The notes under the pieces were generated by a model that saw nothing but the letters and a program-made list of their open reading frames with translations, was not told the DNA's origin and made no database searches. DNA of 64,000 bases, from positions 2,919,077 through 2,983,076 of the forward strand of contig NW_006917095.1 of the NCBI RefSeq assembly GCF_000516985.1. The letters run 5' to 3'. The number at the start of each line of letters is the position of its first letter. The stretch's first letter is position 1. Of this stretch, positions 11,001 to 21,248 are shown piece by piece. Source of the stretch: Pestalotiopsis fici W106-1 (Eukaryota > Ascomycota > Sordariomycetes > Amphisphaeriales > Sporocadaceae). A program made the position numbers and the translations under genes.

Positions 11001-13780
11001 GTTCTTTTCAACCTATCTCTGTCATCTGTCGTGGTTATTACCATACAAATTCACAGCCCATGCCAGACAGTATCTCGAAAAAGATTGCCGAGGTCAAGAA
11101 CAAGTGTGAGGAGCTTTATCCAAATCCCTACGTTCCGAGTCGTTTGTCAATCTCTAAGCAGGAGCTAGAGATGTGTACGGAGCTCGCTAGGAAACACCGT
11201 GGCTTTCCGGCCCAGGGTAGCAACGTTGACACGCCATCGGAAACCGCTGCAAAGAACATTGCAAGACTAGACCATGAAAAACCATCAGCTCGGTCAGGCA
11301 CTACAGGCCCCCCAACCAACCAGAAGACAGGAGATGATAGCGACGATTCAGTGCAACCCCGAAGCGCAACAAGCCGCCGAAAACGAAGACGAACGGAAGC
11401 TGTCGGCCATGCCAGCGAGGCTGATGATGATTTCCAAGTCCACAAGCGCGGTAGGCTATCAAAGCTTCGCACAGGTTGGCGGGCTGCTGCCAAACTCGAC
11501 ACCCGATGGGCCATGGAAGTCGCTCCTCCAGGGCTCGCACAAGCTCTCGAAGCATCGTCCTCGATTCACTTTATTGCGCCTACAACGCCAGAAACATTCG
11601 AGAGGGCTACTGCCTCAACAGATAATCTGCTTGAAGCTGACGAGGAGGATGGAGAAACAGAAGACGACATCGTTGATGGTGAATCTCCAATCAATGTGGA
11701 CAAGGTCGATGAGAAGCGTGGCACGACTACATTCACCTCTATACACTCGATCAGGCAACTCCAAGATGGTACCTGGCCCAACAATCTATCCCAAGCACAT
11801 TTCATGGACAAATCTGGTGGAAGTTTTGCGGTTGTGGGGACATTTCCAGAGATTCGTTGGTTTCTACGGCAAAATCTCCCCCAGAACAGAAAAGAAATGG
11901 TGGAAAGAGCTCAGCTTAGGAGTGATGCTGCGGAACGAGAATTCTCCCGTTATGGATCATTCGGACCTAATGTCTCAGCGATTGAGGCTTGGGAGCGCTC
12001 TCCCGAAGGGGCTTATCTCCAGAATATGGGGAACATTGCACCAGAACACATCTTCATCAATCTGACTCTGGAGCCGGATCTCATACCTTCAGAACCCGTT
12101 ATTGCGGAATGGCAGCCCGAGTTTCAATTGTCTGCCAAGAATATCCCTGACGAGATTACTCTGGCCGTCTCTGAAGACGATGATCCTAATCCTCCGGAGC
12201 AAACCTATGTTGTGGAAGCACCTAGGAGGCGTGGAAAGCGCGTAAAGGACGATAATAGTGCTAGACCCCGCCGCTTTATTAAGCGATCCCAAGGCAATTG
12301 GAAGCACCGTGTCCTTTTTCCGATTACGAAACGAGAGACTGGACGATGGAACAAGGAACGAGCAGTAGGAGCCACCATTGGGAGAGAGAAAGAAACGGAG
12401 CTGGTTGTCGCTATTGTGATGATTCGAAAACTCCTTGGTGGTGTCGACAGAATCACTGACTGGGGTCTCTTCCTGAAGCTCTATCCAGAGTGGTCGGTTG
12501 CAGGCATCAGAAAGTTCTGGATTCGGGTAACCAAAGAAAGAGCCAGCTATATTGAAGCACTCAGCAGAAAATTCGAAGCAGCGTTTCTCGAAGCATATGA
12601 AAAGGGAGAGATTGCCCCTCTGGACTACGAAGACCTTGCAAACTACGATTGGAGGGCCCTGATCAGATGGGGAGTCAAGTTAAAGACTCACACAGGGGTA
12701 GAATTGCCTACCACGCGCGCACAATTCGACACGGAATACACCATGACCGATCCGAAAAAGGACGAAGAGGACTGGCGGGAATTATGGTTTCATTTCCAGA
12801 CTTCGACGTGGGACCGTCTAGATGCTGCAGCCAGCTTACCTCTGACCTTGCCGGCTACAAAATCCTCCATTACTGCTCGAGACATGACAGAAGCGGATTT
12901 GCAATTGGCACGGTCTTGGGTCCGGGCTCTGTGCAATAACAAGGAGCAATCTACGGTGGGAATGGAAATTCGAGAAGAGTTGCTGCGGCGTGGAAACCGT
13001 GACAAGGAGTCCTTGGATGAGCTTCTTGAGCGAGCAGTGTCGCAGTTGCTGGAAACCAAGGTAATTTCCAAGCTATTCGGCAAGGGACTCGGTCAGGTGT
13101 TCAAATTGAATAACCATCTTGAACTCCGGCTCAAGAAGCACGCTCACGCAGACAAGTATTCCCAGGCCATTGCTTTCAAGGCAGAACTGGATGAGGCATT
13201 CCGCAGCGGCAGAGATGTCCATATTCCCATCAACTCCAATGATGGCACCATCATGGCCATGATCAACCTGCAGGCATATGGTCGGATTCGACTCGAGGAC
13301 GTCAATTTTCCCCACATACCGTTTGGCTTCGAGCCGGGAAACTACGAGGGCAGAAAGTATCCGAAACGGTACTATATCTTTGAAGTCAAGGTGGTTCCTA
13401 CAGAGAATTACATTAGCAACGAGGATCTCCCTCTTCTCACAGCGGCAATGAAGGTGCCTATCCCGACAAAGGGGCCCCTTGGAGAGATACCGATCTGGTG
13501 TGACTTTTTTGGCAACATAGATCGTGCACGATGGGCACAATACCTTGCCGTTGTTGCCTTTGCCGTTTCAGTCAAAGGTCCACTGGCTGCAGACGGTTCT
13601 GTAGACCTACTTCAGCCCGTGGTTGAAGTCTTTGAAGCTCAGCTTATTATGGATTGGCTTGAGGGCATGGGTCTCATAGACAGAGTTGCAGCCGGACATG
13701 GTGCCACCGTCAGCGAATGGTGGTGGCTCGTGGTTGGTGATCAGGCAGTGGACAAGGGAAAGAGTCTCGAGATGAGGTGA
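8072..13780 (+). CDS. TFIIIC largest subunit, B-block-binding (TFC3/tau138-like)
   Basis: Long gene with one likely intron, 8139..8195 (57 nt, GTGAGG, CTAAC branch site, TTCTAG), giving 1883 aa. The intron keeps frame, so the unspliced reading is also open. Removing it restores SGLEGLSALAFVKAV, which looks like the natural N-terminus. Around residues 144-199 is the B-block-binding winged-helix signature, including GILQGDLTRLTGQDKRS. This domain of TFIIIC contacts the internal B box of tRNA genes and recruits TFIIIB and RNA polymerase III. A long, disordered, proline- and charge-rich middle follows, with a C2HC-type finger near 701-728 (CDKC, then H and C). A conserved C-terminal half begins with GRWNKERAVGATIG-type sequence. 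Length exceeds yeast TFC3 (about 1160 aa) but large forms are usual in filamentous ascomycetes. Nuclear location is inferred. Confidence 0.9.
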   Translation: MEQGLDELIESLLTKIAFSGLEGEAALHLQLPPQIITNQILGLSALAFVKAVSSFYRQGSDANGGQAASNDKQVTAEEVAHASIVWRWVTKRKDVIVTPKSAATRPLADLVTQLKLSDPSTKAATEQSNNDEDSSDETVQDHVRLLLSEERQWRAIAGHGPDYKRIPVFEWKALVAIASVGTAGILQGDLTRLTGQDKRSLPTRTDALARKGYIIKKQTMLRGCKTSKLWLAQFSDSVQDDDDAPRGLPEDVLNTPASEITDNWDPVPFSHLYSQEPLNYLSISQAFLMILKAFTAMRYCDLRSKMNVEGHVTIMRGLAKSSRWWARVGVVRFEPMHSKQKNKLFKDCLKYVRDPTPKEWVDYMSTPKANLRIPSTRRKNKKSAASNVDSAMEMSPQTQKTGKSSAAKKAQRRAPPSSALIKLSAWDPYKPLTSTFFEIIKRGSEKGSSNTELGMFNLGWPYRKFISTLTTLISLPRSLPPHLQPFAVHSDFTRVGRTMTYKFYAHQGPPKSLDGLPEPTGQVDSKEGDIPTHGNESRSEDNPFPAPLSSQFLKSGGRARGYRPVLGTRAIQRVGHKRDEVDEDDIVPAARKRARRTSPAHRESSPREQTPPPSLPPGVYYGKKNSLDPFKSKGRPRNSIVMKFVSPALRDPQFFNQPRPSVETRAIETPLPEATSPFELEEDPETAETPNVDATPVALETPVQRRQKAARGRGSSNKRFQCDKCGVGYKNINGLEYHQKKSQTVCNPDWQPAPPPAPMAKAPPSRDEQRTGEALQNDANESPERTSATPKRPLPSRRPKLAESAPPLPAQTTRAATRSVTVQPVAVHGVLDVSATGKTRNTETPQRIEVRTAPVEHHTPLAAVSPARTTPAGNTNSARETRAPSSSAGGQKLYGKHKAEQDRKKFTIELVLELLERNDQVLPGDVSLYCLVASTWSREVKRASLPVLEWKQFQKLIKSMEREHKITAHHFGKIFHGSFQPISVICRGYYHTNSQPMPDSISKKIAEVKNKCEELYPNPYVPSRLSISKQELEMCTELARKHRGFPAQGSNVDTPSETAAKNIARLDHEKPSARSGTTGPPTNQKTGDDSDDSVQPRSATSRRKRRRTEAVGHASEADDDFQVHKRGRLSKLRTGWRAAAKLDTRWAMEVAPPGLAQALEASSSIHFIAPTTPETFERATASTDNLLEADEEDGETEDDIVDGESPINVDKVDEKRGTTTFTSIHSIRQLQDGTWPNNLSQAHFMDKSGGSFAVVGTFPEIRWFLRQNLPQNRKEMVERAQLRSDAAEREFSRYGSFGPNVSAIEAWERSPEGAYLQNMGNIAPEHIFINLTLEPDLIPSEPVIAEWQPEFQLSAKNIPDEITLAVSEDDDPNPPEQTYVVEAPRRRGKRVKDDNSARPRRFIKRSQGNWKHRVLFPITKRETGRWNKERAVGATIGREKETELVVAIVMIRKLLGGVDRITDWGLFLKLYPEWSVAGIRKFWIRVTKERASYIEALSRKFEAAFLEAYEKGEIAPLDYEDLANYDWRALIRWGVKLKTHTGVELPTTRAQFDTEYTMTDPKKDEEDWRELWFHFQTSTWDRLDAAASLPLTLPATKSSITARDMTEADLQLARSWVRALCNNKEQSTVGMEIREELLRRGNRDKESLDELLERAVSQLLETKVISKLFGKGLGQVFKLNNHLELRLKKHAHADKYSQAIAFKAELDEAFRSGRDVHIPINSNDGTIMAMINLQAYGRIRLEDVNFPHIPFGFEPGNYEGRKYPKRYYIFEVKVVPTENYISNEDLPLLTAAMKVPIPTKGPLGEIPIWCDFFGNIDRARWAQYLAVVAFAVSVKGPLAADGSVDLLQPVVEVFEAQLIMDWLEGMGLIDRVAAGHGATVSEWWWLVVGDQAVDKGKSLEMR

Positions 13781-14485
13781 TTACATGGCCTCAAGACAGG
13801 TTTCTTGACAGTATAATTCAATCAATAAGAAAAGCTTCACTAAACAAGATAAATGATACCTAGCAATGCGTGTTACTTCTTCCCCCTCCTATCCACGAGA
13901 ATTAGCTTCTACTTTGGATAGGAGGGCACCTGGTACCATCCTCGAAGCAGCAAGAGAAACCAATATATCATTTTGGACATTTGTGTTATTCACCATGAGT
14001 AGAGAGGTACAGGAGTAAGTGCCCGTTTGTATTTGTAACGAGACTAGAGCCAGGTATGCTCTAGAACATGGCAACCACGGAATGGGACAGTATTGCTTTT
14101 TGGCTTCAAAATCTAGCGAATACATATCTTGTATATATCATAGAATTTGCACTGTGGATTGAATATTCTTTCTTCCCTTTCATGGATCATCCACATGCTT
14201 ATTGATTGATTCTTATATTGATCACTCTTGGAGTCGAGAACTCATTTAAAAGACAAGCTGTAAAACTCCCAATGCAGATACCAGACCATTCCTTTATCTG
14301 CAGATGCATTACACAGCATCCTGCAAGTCCCAACGCCTCGGAACACCTTGACAAAAGCAACAATGCTCGAAAAAAGAAAAAGCAAGAGAATTTGCGCACC
14401 CAATATATCTCAAACGCCTTTGGTCTCGCCGAACAATGAGATGAACAAAAAAACACATGAACACTCTTTCGCGTCAGGCTTTCTC
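13781..14485. other. Convergent 3' intergenic region
   Basis: The region lies between the ends of the TFIIIC subunit gene (plus) and the E2 gene (minus) and is expected to hold both 3' UTRs. Small open frames here overlap each other on both strands and show no conserved features. Confidence 0.6.
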
Positions 14486-15585
14486 TCAGTAGCCAAGCAG
14501 AATCTTGATGAGCATGGCGACCAAGACAGCGACAAGCGAGACAATGGCATAGTCTATCCATACGGGCACACCAGCGTCATGGTCAAAGTCCCTGGCTCGG
14601 TGCGCCATGGCCTGTCCCACGGGATCTGGGGGTAGCGGAACGGTTCTCGTCGGCTGCGGTACGCCCTGTGCCGGCCGCGCCGGTATCGAGGGTGCCGATG
14701 GTGGTGTTTCCCTCTGCAATTGTTGTTGTTGTTGTTGCTGCTGCAGTGGCGGAATAGGAGCAGTCTGTACGAAACCCTCGGCTAATTGCGCCGTCTCGGC
14801 GTCTTCTTCCCTCGTATTTCCGCTTTCTCCTGTACTTGCGGCCTGGGCAGCCTTCTTCTCCATCTCGTCCCGGAATCCCATCTTTAGCTCGGCAGGAATC
14901 TCAACCTCCTCTCTCTTCCTCGCACTACTGCTTGCAACCCCACCGTCCGCAGCATTAGCAGCAGCCGCTGCCGCCGCCTCCTCATCCATCTCGCGACACC
15001 GCTCCGCCACCTCTCGCAAGATCTCCTCATTGGACCGCGCACACGCCGGACACGTCCAGGCCTTGGACTCGGCAGCCAGCCGCTTGCGGACCTCGGGCCC
15101 GCTGTTGAGCCCGCCAATCTGGCCGCTGGCGTCCGTCTCCATAAAGGCGCGCAGCGCGACAATGGCGGTGCGCACGCCCCAGGCCGGCTGCCACGTCTCC
15201 TCGTGGTGGCCCGAGATGCTCAGGCAGATTTCGCGGTTGGCCTCGAAGCGGCCCGAGGGCGTGGCGAAGCGGAAGGACGGCGGGCGCAGGGGGTACGTGG
15301 GCGGTAGCACGATGCGCCCATGGTAGATGCCCTCGGCAAACGCTGAATTGGGCGGTCCCCGGAGTGTAAAGTGCCATTCAAACAGATCGGACTCTAGCGG
15401 GGTGGCTGTGTAGTCTGGGCTGGGAGAGTTGCTGAGTTCGGCAGCTTCCTTCACTGTAGAGAAAGTGTCAGTCTTGGATGTATGCGTGCGTGCGCGCGCC
15501 CTTGTGTGGCCAAAGTCCAGAGAGGGGAGGACGTACTGATGCGCCTCATTGTCGGCGACTTGGAGTTGAACTTTGTGCTCGCCAT
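14486..15585 (-). CDS. Tail-anchored ubiquitin-conjugating enzyme E2 (UBE2J/Ubc6-like)
   Basis: Exons 15537..15585 and 14486..15453 around an 83-nt intron (GTACGT...CTACAG) give 338 aa starting MASTKFNSKSPTMRRIM. This is the standard N-terminus of the family; an alternative ATG at 15634 in another frame is not supported. The UBC fold spans about residues 10-160. It has TPSGRFEANREIC in place of the HPN motif, as in Ubc6/UBE2J, with the catalytic Cys93 and the SISGHHEETWQPAWGVRTA block after it. A long linker is alanine- and glutamine-rich (a run of eight Gln). The last about 25 residues, PVWIDYAIVSLVAVLVAML, form a C-terminal membrane anchor. In this family the enzyme sits on the ER membrane and serves ER-associated degradation together with membrane E3 ligases. 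Confidence 0.93.
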
Positions 15586-16902
15586 CTTGAATGGTTTTAC
15601 ATGTACTCGAGTATCTCCACTTGTTGCTTGCCAATATGCGTGGTGCTCAAGATGATAGATGTCGAGAAGGAGGACAGATGCGTTTGCTCTCGAGACCGGC
15701 TCTTGGCTACCCTATAAGGAAAGAAGAAATCTTGGTACCCGGAGCGGGAGCGCAAATTGTAGGAAAGAAAACGATGAGGATGAGGTTCGCCAGGCGTTAT
15801 CAGATAAGGTGTCGCATGTGAGTGGAAAAAGAAAGAGAGTTTACAAGAATTACTCGTCGTGATTCGAGCTGCATGAGACTGTTTGAGAGCTTGTAGGGGA
15901 GAGCTTGGTACATGGTACGCAGTCGAGAAGTCGTTTGCTTGGCTGCGCCCACGTTGACACGTAGCTTGAGCTGTTTCCCTTGTTTAGTGTCCGCTAAAAT
16001 GGAGGCCGAGTCACCCCCCGCCAATTTTCCCTAGGCAGGTAATCATCCCAGTGCAGTGGTCCCAGACTGCTGGAGATTGATGACGAACCCATGTATGTCT
16101 ACACAAATCTAGGCAAGGTACTCTGATGAGAAACGTGGATGCATTACAGAGTACACTAACCTAGCGTCGTAGCGGGGAAACCCTGCACCTGCAGCGGGAG
16201 ATATAAGTCATCCAACCTTTATCCATCTCGTTATCAAGTATTTATTGCTCACAGGTTTTTATTATGCAAAAAAAGGGTCCTGAATATTCTGGAAGTCCAT
16301 GTTTCTTAACACGACAACTGAATACTTCATGATTATACAACACAACACAAGTAAAGGATACCCGCCGCTATCTTACCCTTCTTAAACCTTGTAGGTACCA
16401 AAGAGTCCCGGATTTTTGCGGTACAACATATATCTTTGGGTCATATCCAATATTTTATAATCGACATGTAATCATTCCTCGGCAACCACCAACTTCAGAC
16501 TTGGAGAAATCAACAGTATTCACCACTACCAGCCCTCGGGCTAATCGTATAGTACTTACACACACAGACGCACACGCACACGCATAGAATAGACAGTGCC
16601 ATGGGGAAACCCACAATATTTTTTTATTACTACGTCAAAAACATATCAAGCGCTATCCTTAGAAGCATCGCTCATGCAAAGTGTGCTAGTTGGGTATCTC
16701 GTAAAGCAGATCCTGAACCATTGAACCCTCATCAATGTAGACTTCCTGGACACCTCGGCCATGCAATGTGTATTGGGTATGTGAGGTCGGCCTCGTCAAA
16801 AGCACGACCCACCCTTGCTTCATTCCTGTGTTTCTCCTTGGTTGATCATCTCCGTTGATTCGGCTTCATGTCTTTTGAGATGCCAAAAAAGTTGATCTGG
16901 TG
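15586..16902. other. Intergenic region with a CA-rich tract
   Basis: The region contains the promoter of the UBE2J-like gene and the 3' region of the UBA/UIM gene. A CACACA/CGCACA-rich tract lies at 16559-16583. I see no convincing gene. A small minus-strand frame at 15800-16024 has no features. Confidence 0.55.
16559..16583. repeat. CA-rich simple repeat
   Basis: Imperfect CACACA/CGCACA alternating tract of about 25 bp. It is a simple-sequence repeat with no assigned function. Confidence 0.7.
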
Positions 16903-19836
16903 CTAGCCCTCATGGTGCTCGACCTCGACTTCCATCTTGTCCATGTCCACGGCCTCGGTAGAATTCGAAGCTGCCTGGGAAGCCTTTTCCACTGGGCGGC
17001 GCATCATGAAAGGAGAGTGCGAGCCGACTCGCTCCTGCATCTCCGGAGACTTGCCCATATCGTCATTCACCCCTTCCATCTCCTGGTCTCTATGGGGCTC
17101 GGACGTCTGGCACTTCTCCAAAGACTCGACCAGGCCCCCCATTCTAGCGGGCTGTTGCGCGGCAGGGCTGCCGAGCTCTCCATAATGCTCATTCAGTCTT
17201 TCCGGTGGAATAGCGCCAGAGAAAGCCATATTGACATCACGGCTGTCTCCAGAGTCGATGGTGGCATTGGAGGATCCAACACTAAGTTTTCGCTTCCCCT
17301 TGGCACCCCACCTCTCCTCAGCTTCAGGGATCGCCTCAATAGTTTGTGCAGTCAGACGCAAAGGCGCATCGGGTTCAGGCTGCTGCGCGCCCGTTCGAGT
17401 CTGCTCACTTGACAGCTCTTTCTGGAAGACCTTGTTGTCGGCACGCACAAATGTCTAGCACAAGTGGTATTAGCCCCGCGTTTTGTACTGGCACGGGTGA
17501 ATGCACTTACACGTAAGGCTTCTGACAGCTGGATGGGTTCAGCCTCCAGAGCAGTCTCAGAAGCATAAACCATTATTGGATATTTCGATTCGCTTCCAGC
17601 AGCAATCAACACAGATTCGGCATCCGATTTCTGCACCACTCGTTAGCCGCAAGTCGGAGATATATGCCAAATAGTTGTTACCTCTACAGAAATGGGGTTC
17701 TTCTCGTGTGCGGCATAGACGAGTCTCCACCACTGCTCGCGTGGCTCAACCTGGTCGCTTGTCTCGATCAGGTTGGGCGCTCTTCGTGTGCAAACATAGG
17801 TAATCTCATTAGTCGTAGCAACACCCGATAGCAGGTACTTGTGGGTTGGATTCCACTCATTCGGCTCGTAAATATCAGGTTCGACACCCTTGGGATCACG
17901 TATGTGGATGTATTTTTCCACAAAGCCCGGCGAAGCTTCGTCTTCCCGAACTGTAAGCTTCAGCGAGAGATGTTCAAGTCCGTCCTCGATGAACCGAATG
18001 CAGTCCTTGGCATCTGAATGATGAATTAGTAATCATAAACGACATGTACATTGAAGGGAACCCTTACACTCCAATTCGGCGTCGAGCTTGGTAAGTTCCT
18101 CTCGGGCCGTTGCAATTGCAGCCTTCAGGTTCTCCTCATTCTCTTGCTCTGCTTCAGTGAGTTCACATGGAGTCTCTTCACTGCATATGGTGATTTGGTA
18201 ATCATCAGTGATCTTTTCGCCCCCTTGACACTTTTGATCCGTGGAGCGCATCTGGGCCCTTTGTCGTTGCTGAGTCAAATGAGAGTTGAGCATGATGATG
18301 GCGTGTTCCAAAGATTGACGGCGGCTAGACTGAACCTGAAGCCAATTCACTTGCTTCTGGTCATTGAGTCCAGTGACATCGTAGGTCTGAGTCGTTTCCT
18401 CCAAGCTCTTAAGCTTCATGAGGCCGAATTGATGTACGTTGATGTGTCTCTGGATGATCAAGGCATCTTGCCTCCGGCTTTCCATGTAGCGGTCGAGATA
18501 GAGGGTTAGCGGGATGTCGCAAGGCTTGCAGAGACCATCGCCGCCAATTCTAATGGCAAAAATGTCTCCAGCCTCCGTGAAGAATGATGTGGCCGAACCT
18601 GACTGAGGGAAGCCGGATGTTGTCGTTGCCTCGTTCCAGAAAACGGTATCAAGGGCATTGTAAATATTATTGATCATCTGGCTCTGGCTTTCGACCAGAG
18701 GGATTGTCAGAAGACTCAGATTGACAATCTCAAACCCCTCGTCATCATCCGAGTGCCCTAGGCGTACTGTAGCGGCATGGCTCACGAGCGGCTTGATGGC
18801 CGGATTTCCGGAAACCTCAAAGTCTTGCTTAAGGACATTAAGGAATCCCTCTTCAGCGTCGAAAACAGCCCAAGGAGAATCAGGATCTGATTCTAAAGCA
18901 ATGGTAGAAGCCAGACTATCGACTGAGCCGTAGGCACGGTCGGTGCCGTCAAGGAAAGCCACCAGGCGATGTAGCTCATCGTGAAAATTGGGATGGCCTT
19001 GCGGAAGATCGTGTTTGCTCTGCCACCATTGATTATCATAACCATAAGTTCTAGCCAGGTCTCCACAGGATAGGAGGGCATTCCTCGCTAGCGGTATGTT
19101 TGCTAGAATCGTGACGAGTGCTCCCAGACGGTGATCTTGGCTTGTCTGAAGGAAGGCAGGAGCTGCATCGGTACGCTTTCGATTCGAAGGGGGGATCTCC
19201 GGTGTCTGTTGAGTCAAGGCCGCGAGTTTTGTTGGCACCATTGCCCACTGGTCCTGCTCATATTCGGTTCGAGTGGCAGGGCCAAATTTCTTTTCATTGA
19301 CATCGCTGCCAATAATGCCGGACTCTTGGGGTGGGAGGCCCGATTCGGCGGCGGACTCGGCGAGTGCCCGTTGTAGGTCAGCATCTTCATCGGCTTGGGT
19401 AGTTGGTGCTCCTGTACATAACTGTTAGCTCTATTCAGGGCATTTAAGAGGGAGCGACAGGTATTTGAAGAGCAATGCAGCCTAGGGTTCAAGACTTACC
19501 CATGGGCGAGCGATTATTGGCTCGTGAGGGAGGTCGAGTGGGAGCACCGCTGCTGATGTCGAAATGGCTGCTGGTGACATCAGGGCCTTGGACGTTGAAC
19601 TGGACGCCGGCGGTATTCTGAGGACCTTCACGGTCGGCGGTCCAGACATTTTCGTCCCATTCATTCTTGTATTTGGAGCCACTAGTCGTATCATCGAAGA
19701 ATTCGTTCATAGCACGAGTGATGTCAAGCCCATTGTTTTTGAGGCGAGCAATGGCCTCGTTGCGGGTAAAACAGTGGCCACTTAAGTCAAGCAGAGTGTG
19801 AATGTCATCCTCGGCGGGCTCTTGATTCCACGCCAT
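16903..19836 (-). CDS. UBA- and UIM-containing protein, possible degenerate ubiquitin protease
   Basis: Five exons (19500..19836, 18068..19411, 17682..18013, 17511..17630, 16903..17454) joined by introns of 88, 54, 51 and 56 nt give 894 aa in one continuous frame. Residues about 9-48 resemble a UBA domain (HTLLDLSGHCFTRNEAI, then DITRAMNEFFDD). About residues 118-131, DEDADLQRALAES, fit a ubiquitin-interacting motif. The central region has a USP-like layout: DHRLGALVTILANIPLARNALL recalls the helix of the Cys box, and later HKYLLSGVATTNEIT with EQWWRLVYAA recalls the strand around the His box. However, no NTCxx cysteine box and no GHY histidine box are present. The C-terminal third is disordered, with acidic and Ser/Pro-rich sequence. 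The domain order resembles USP25/USP28. The fold assignment is my inference. The ubiquitin-binding modules are better supported. Confidence 0.82.
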
Positions 19837-21248
19837 GATGGTCGTGAAGTCAAAGACAGGTGTTAGCGGATGTCTTTTGTCATGAGGATGAACAGATGAG
19901 CTAGGTCAAGGACGGTGGCGCTCGTCGACGTGGGAGTTGCGTGCGCACCACGACAAGAAGCAGTGTGCGAAGTAGTGATGAAATGCTATTCGGTTTTCAA
20001 GCTAGGTGCTGTAGGTACATGTATGTACGAAGTACTGATGGTGGAATGCAGGGATCGATGCTGGGGTGTTTTCTTTGCGGCTCGGCGCTGTTGGCACGCT
20101 GTGGACTGCCACAGCTCGAAGATCAGTGAGTAATCTCTGCTTACAGTGATGGCGTGCAATGTGATACAAGCGAATGTGCAAGTAGAATTTTGAAAGAATG
20201 AAGAATATTTGTTCTCCAAGCCCGTCGAAAACTGTGAGGTGAAATTGGGAACAAAGTTGGAGTTGAAGCCTTTGCTGTTGATGTTTTGTTCTCCCAGTGG
20301 TTTCCTGATTGTGTTGTGCTGCTCCTACTTCAGTAGCGCCTGCGAAATCATCAGTCAGAAGGCGGGAACCGAGGCCCCACATCTACGGCGCTGCTATTCC
20401 GTAGGGCCCCAAGAGCTCAGTCACCAATCTACACAGGCGAGCAGGGTAGCTGATTTCTTCAATCAAGGCCCAATTTATCACCATCATTGCACTGAGAATC
20501 TTTTTATCAATCAATATGGTTTCTTTCTCCTGGATCGCAATATCAAAGTTCTTTAACTGTGCAAACCGGCCCAGCGGACTTAGGCAGCTATGGTTTCCTA
20601 GCTGGGCGGTTGGGTTTGAGATAGATAATGTAGTGTGAATATCTAACCTACAGTACTTGCTTGGATTCTCAATGAAGTGCTCTCTGTACCTAGGCAAAGC
20701 TAGGCACCATCGAAATCACAGTTTGGGACCATTCGCATGTTCATTTTTGCTTTGTTTTTGCAGATGTAGATCCAGCTGGACATTTCAATCCTCTCCAGCG
20801 GGAACTAGTAGCAAAAGCTCTGGGTAATTCATCCCAATCCTTACCTACACAAGCAGGAACAATGGTCCAGTATTGTCAACAGTATTACGCAGTTTGAAGA
20901 AGCCGGCCCGTTCGTGATTTGGCTGCTGCCGAAGTCTGTTGAAACATGTCAATATGAGGTCCCCAAGCCCAGACCTGATGTACTAGCTGCCAGACCAATT
21001 GATAAGCTAAGATAACCTTAATCAAGAAGATCTTCCTGCCCCTCGTTCATCCCGCTGCCCGCCTACGTAACCCAGCAACTAGTATTGGATTATACTGACC
21101 ACAAAGTACGGGCATTGGCTGCAAAGGTTCATTTCGTTAGACTGATTTTCATCTCGTGTATTCGCGAGGTTCGACCACTCGCAAACCCTCATACTTTACT
21201 GGTTTTATAATTCTTATAGGAGGTTCAACACTTGGTCCTGGCAAGAAG
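19837..21248. other. Divergent intergenic region
   Basis: The region is shared upstream sequence of the UBA/UIM gene (minus) and RIT1 (plus). Overlapping short frames occur on both strands around 19915-20700, with no motif or splice support. No gene is called. Confidence 0.6.

Noticed and set aside
14607..15326. 239-aa plus-strand open frame opposite the UBE2J-like E2
   Set aside because: It is a shadow frame: a run of Cys comes from the CAG glutamine repeat of the real gene, and there are no conserved features.
21156..21248. N-terminal extension of the RIT1 frame
   Set aside because: It encodes hydrophobic sequence unlike Rit1. The ATG at 21249 gives a more plausible start.
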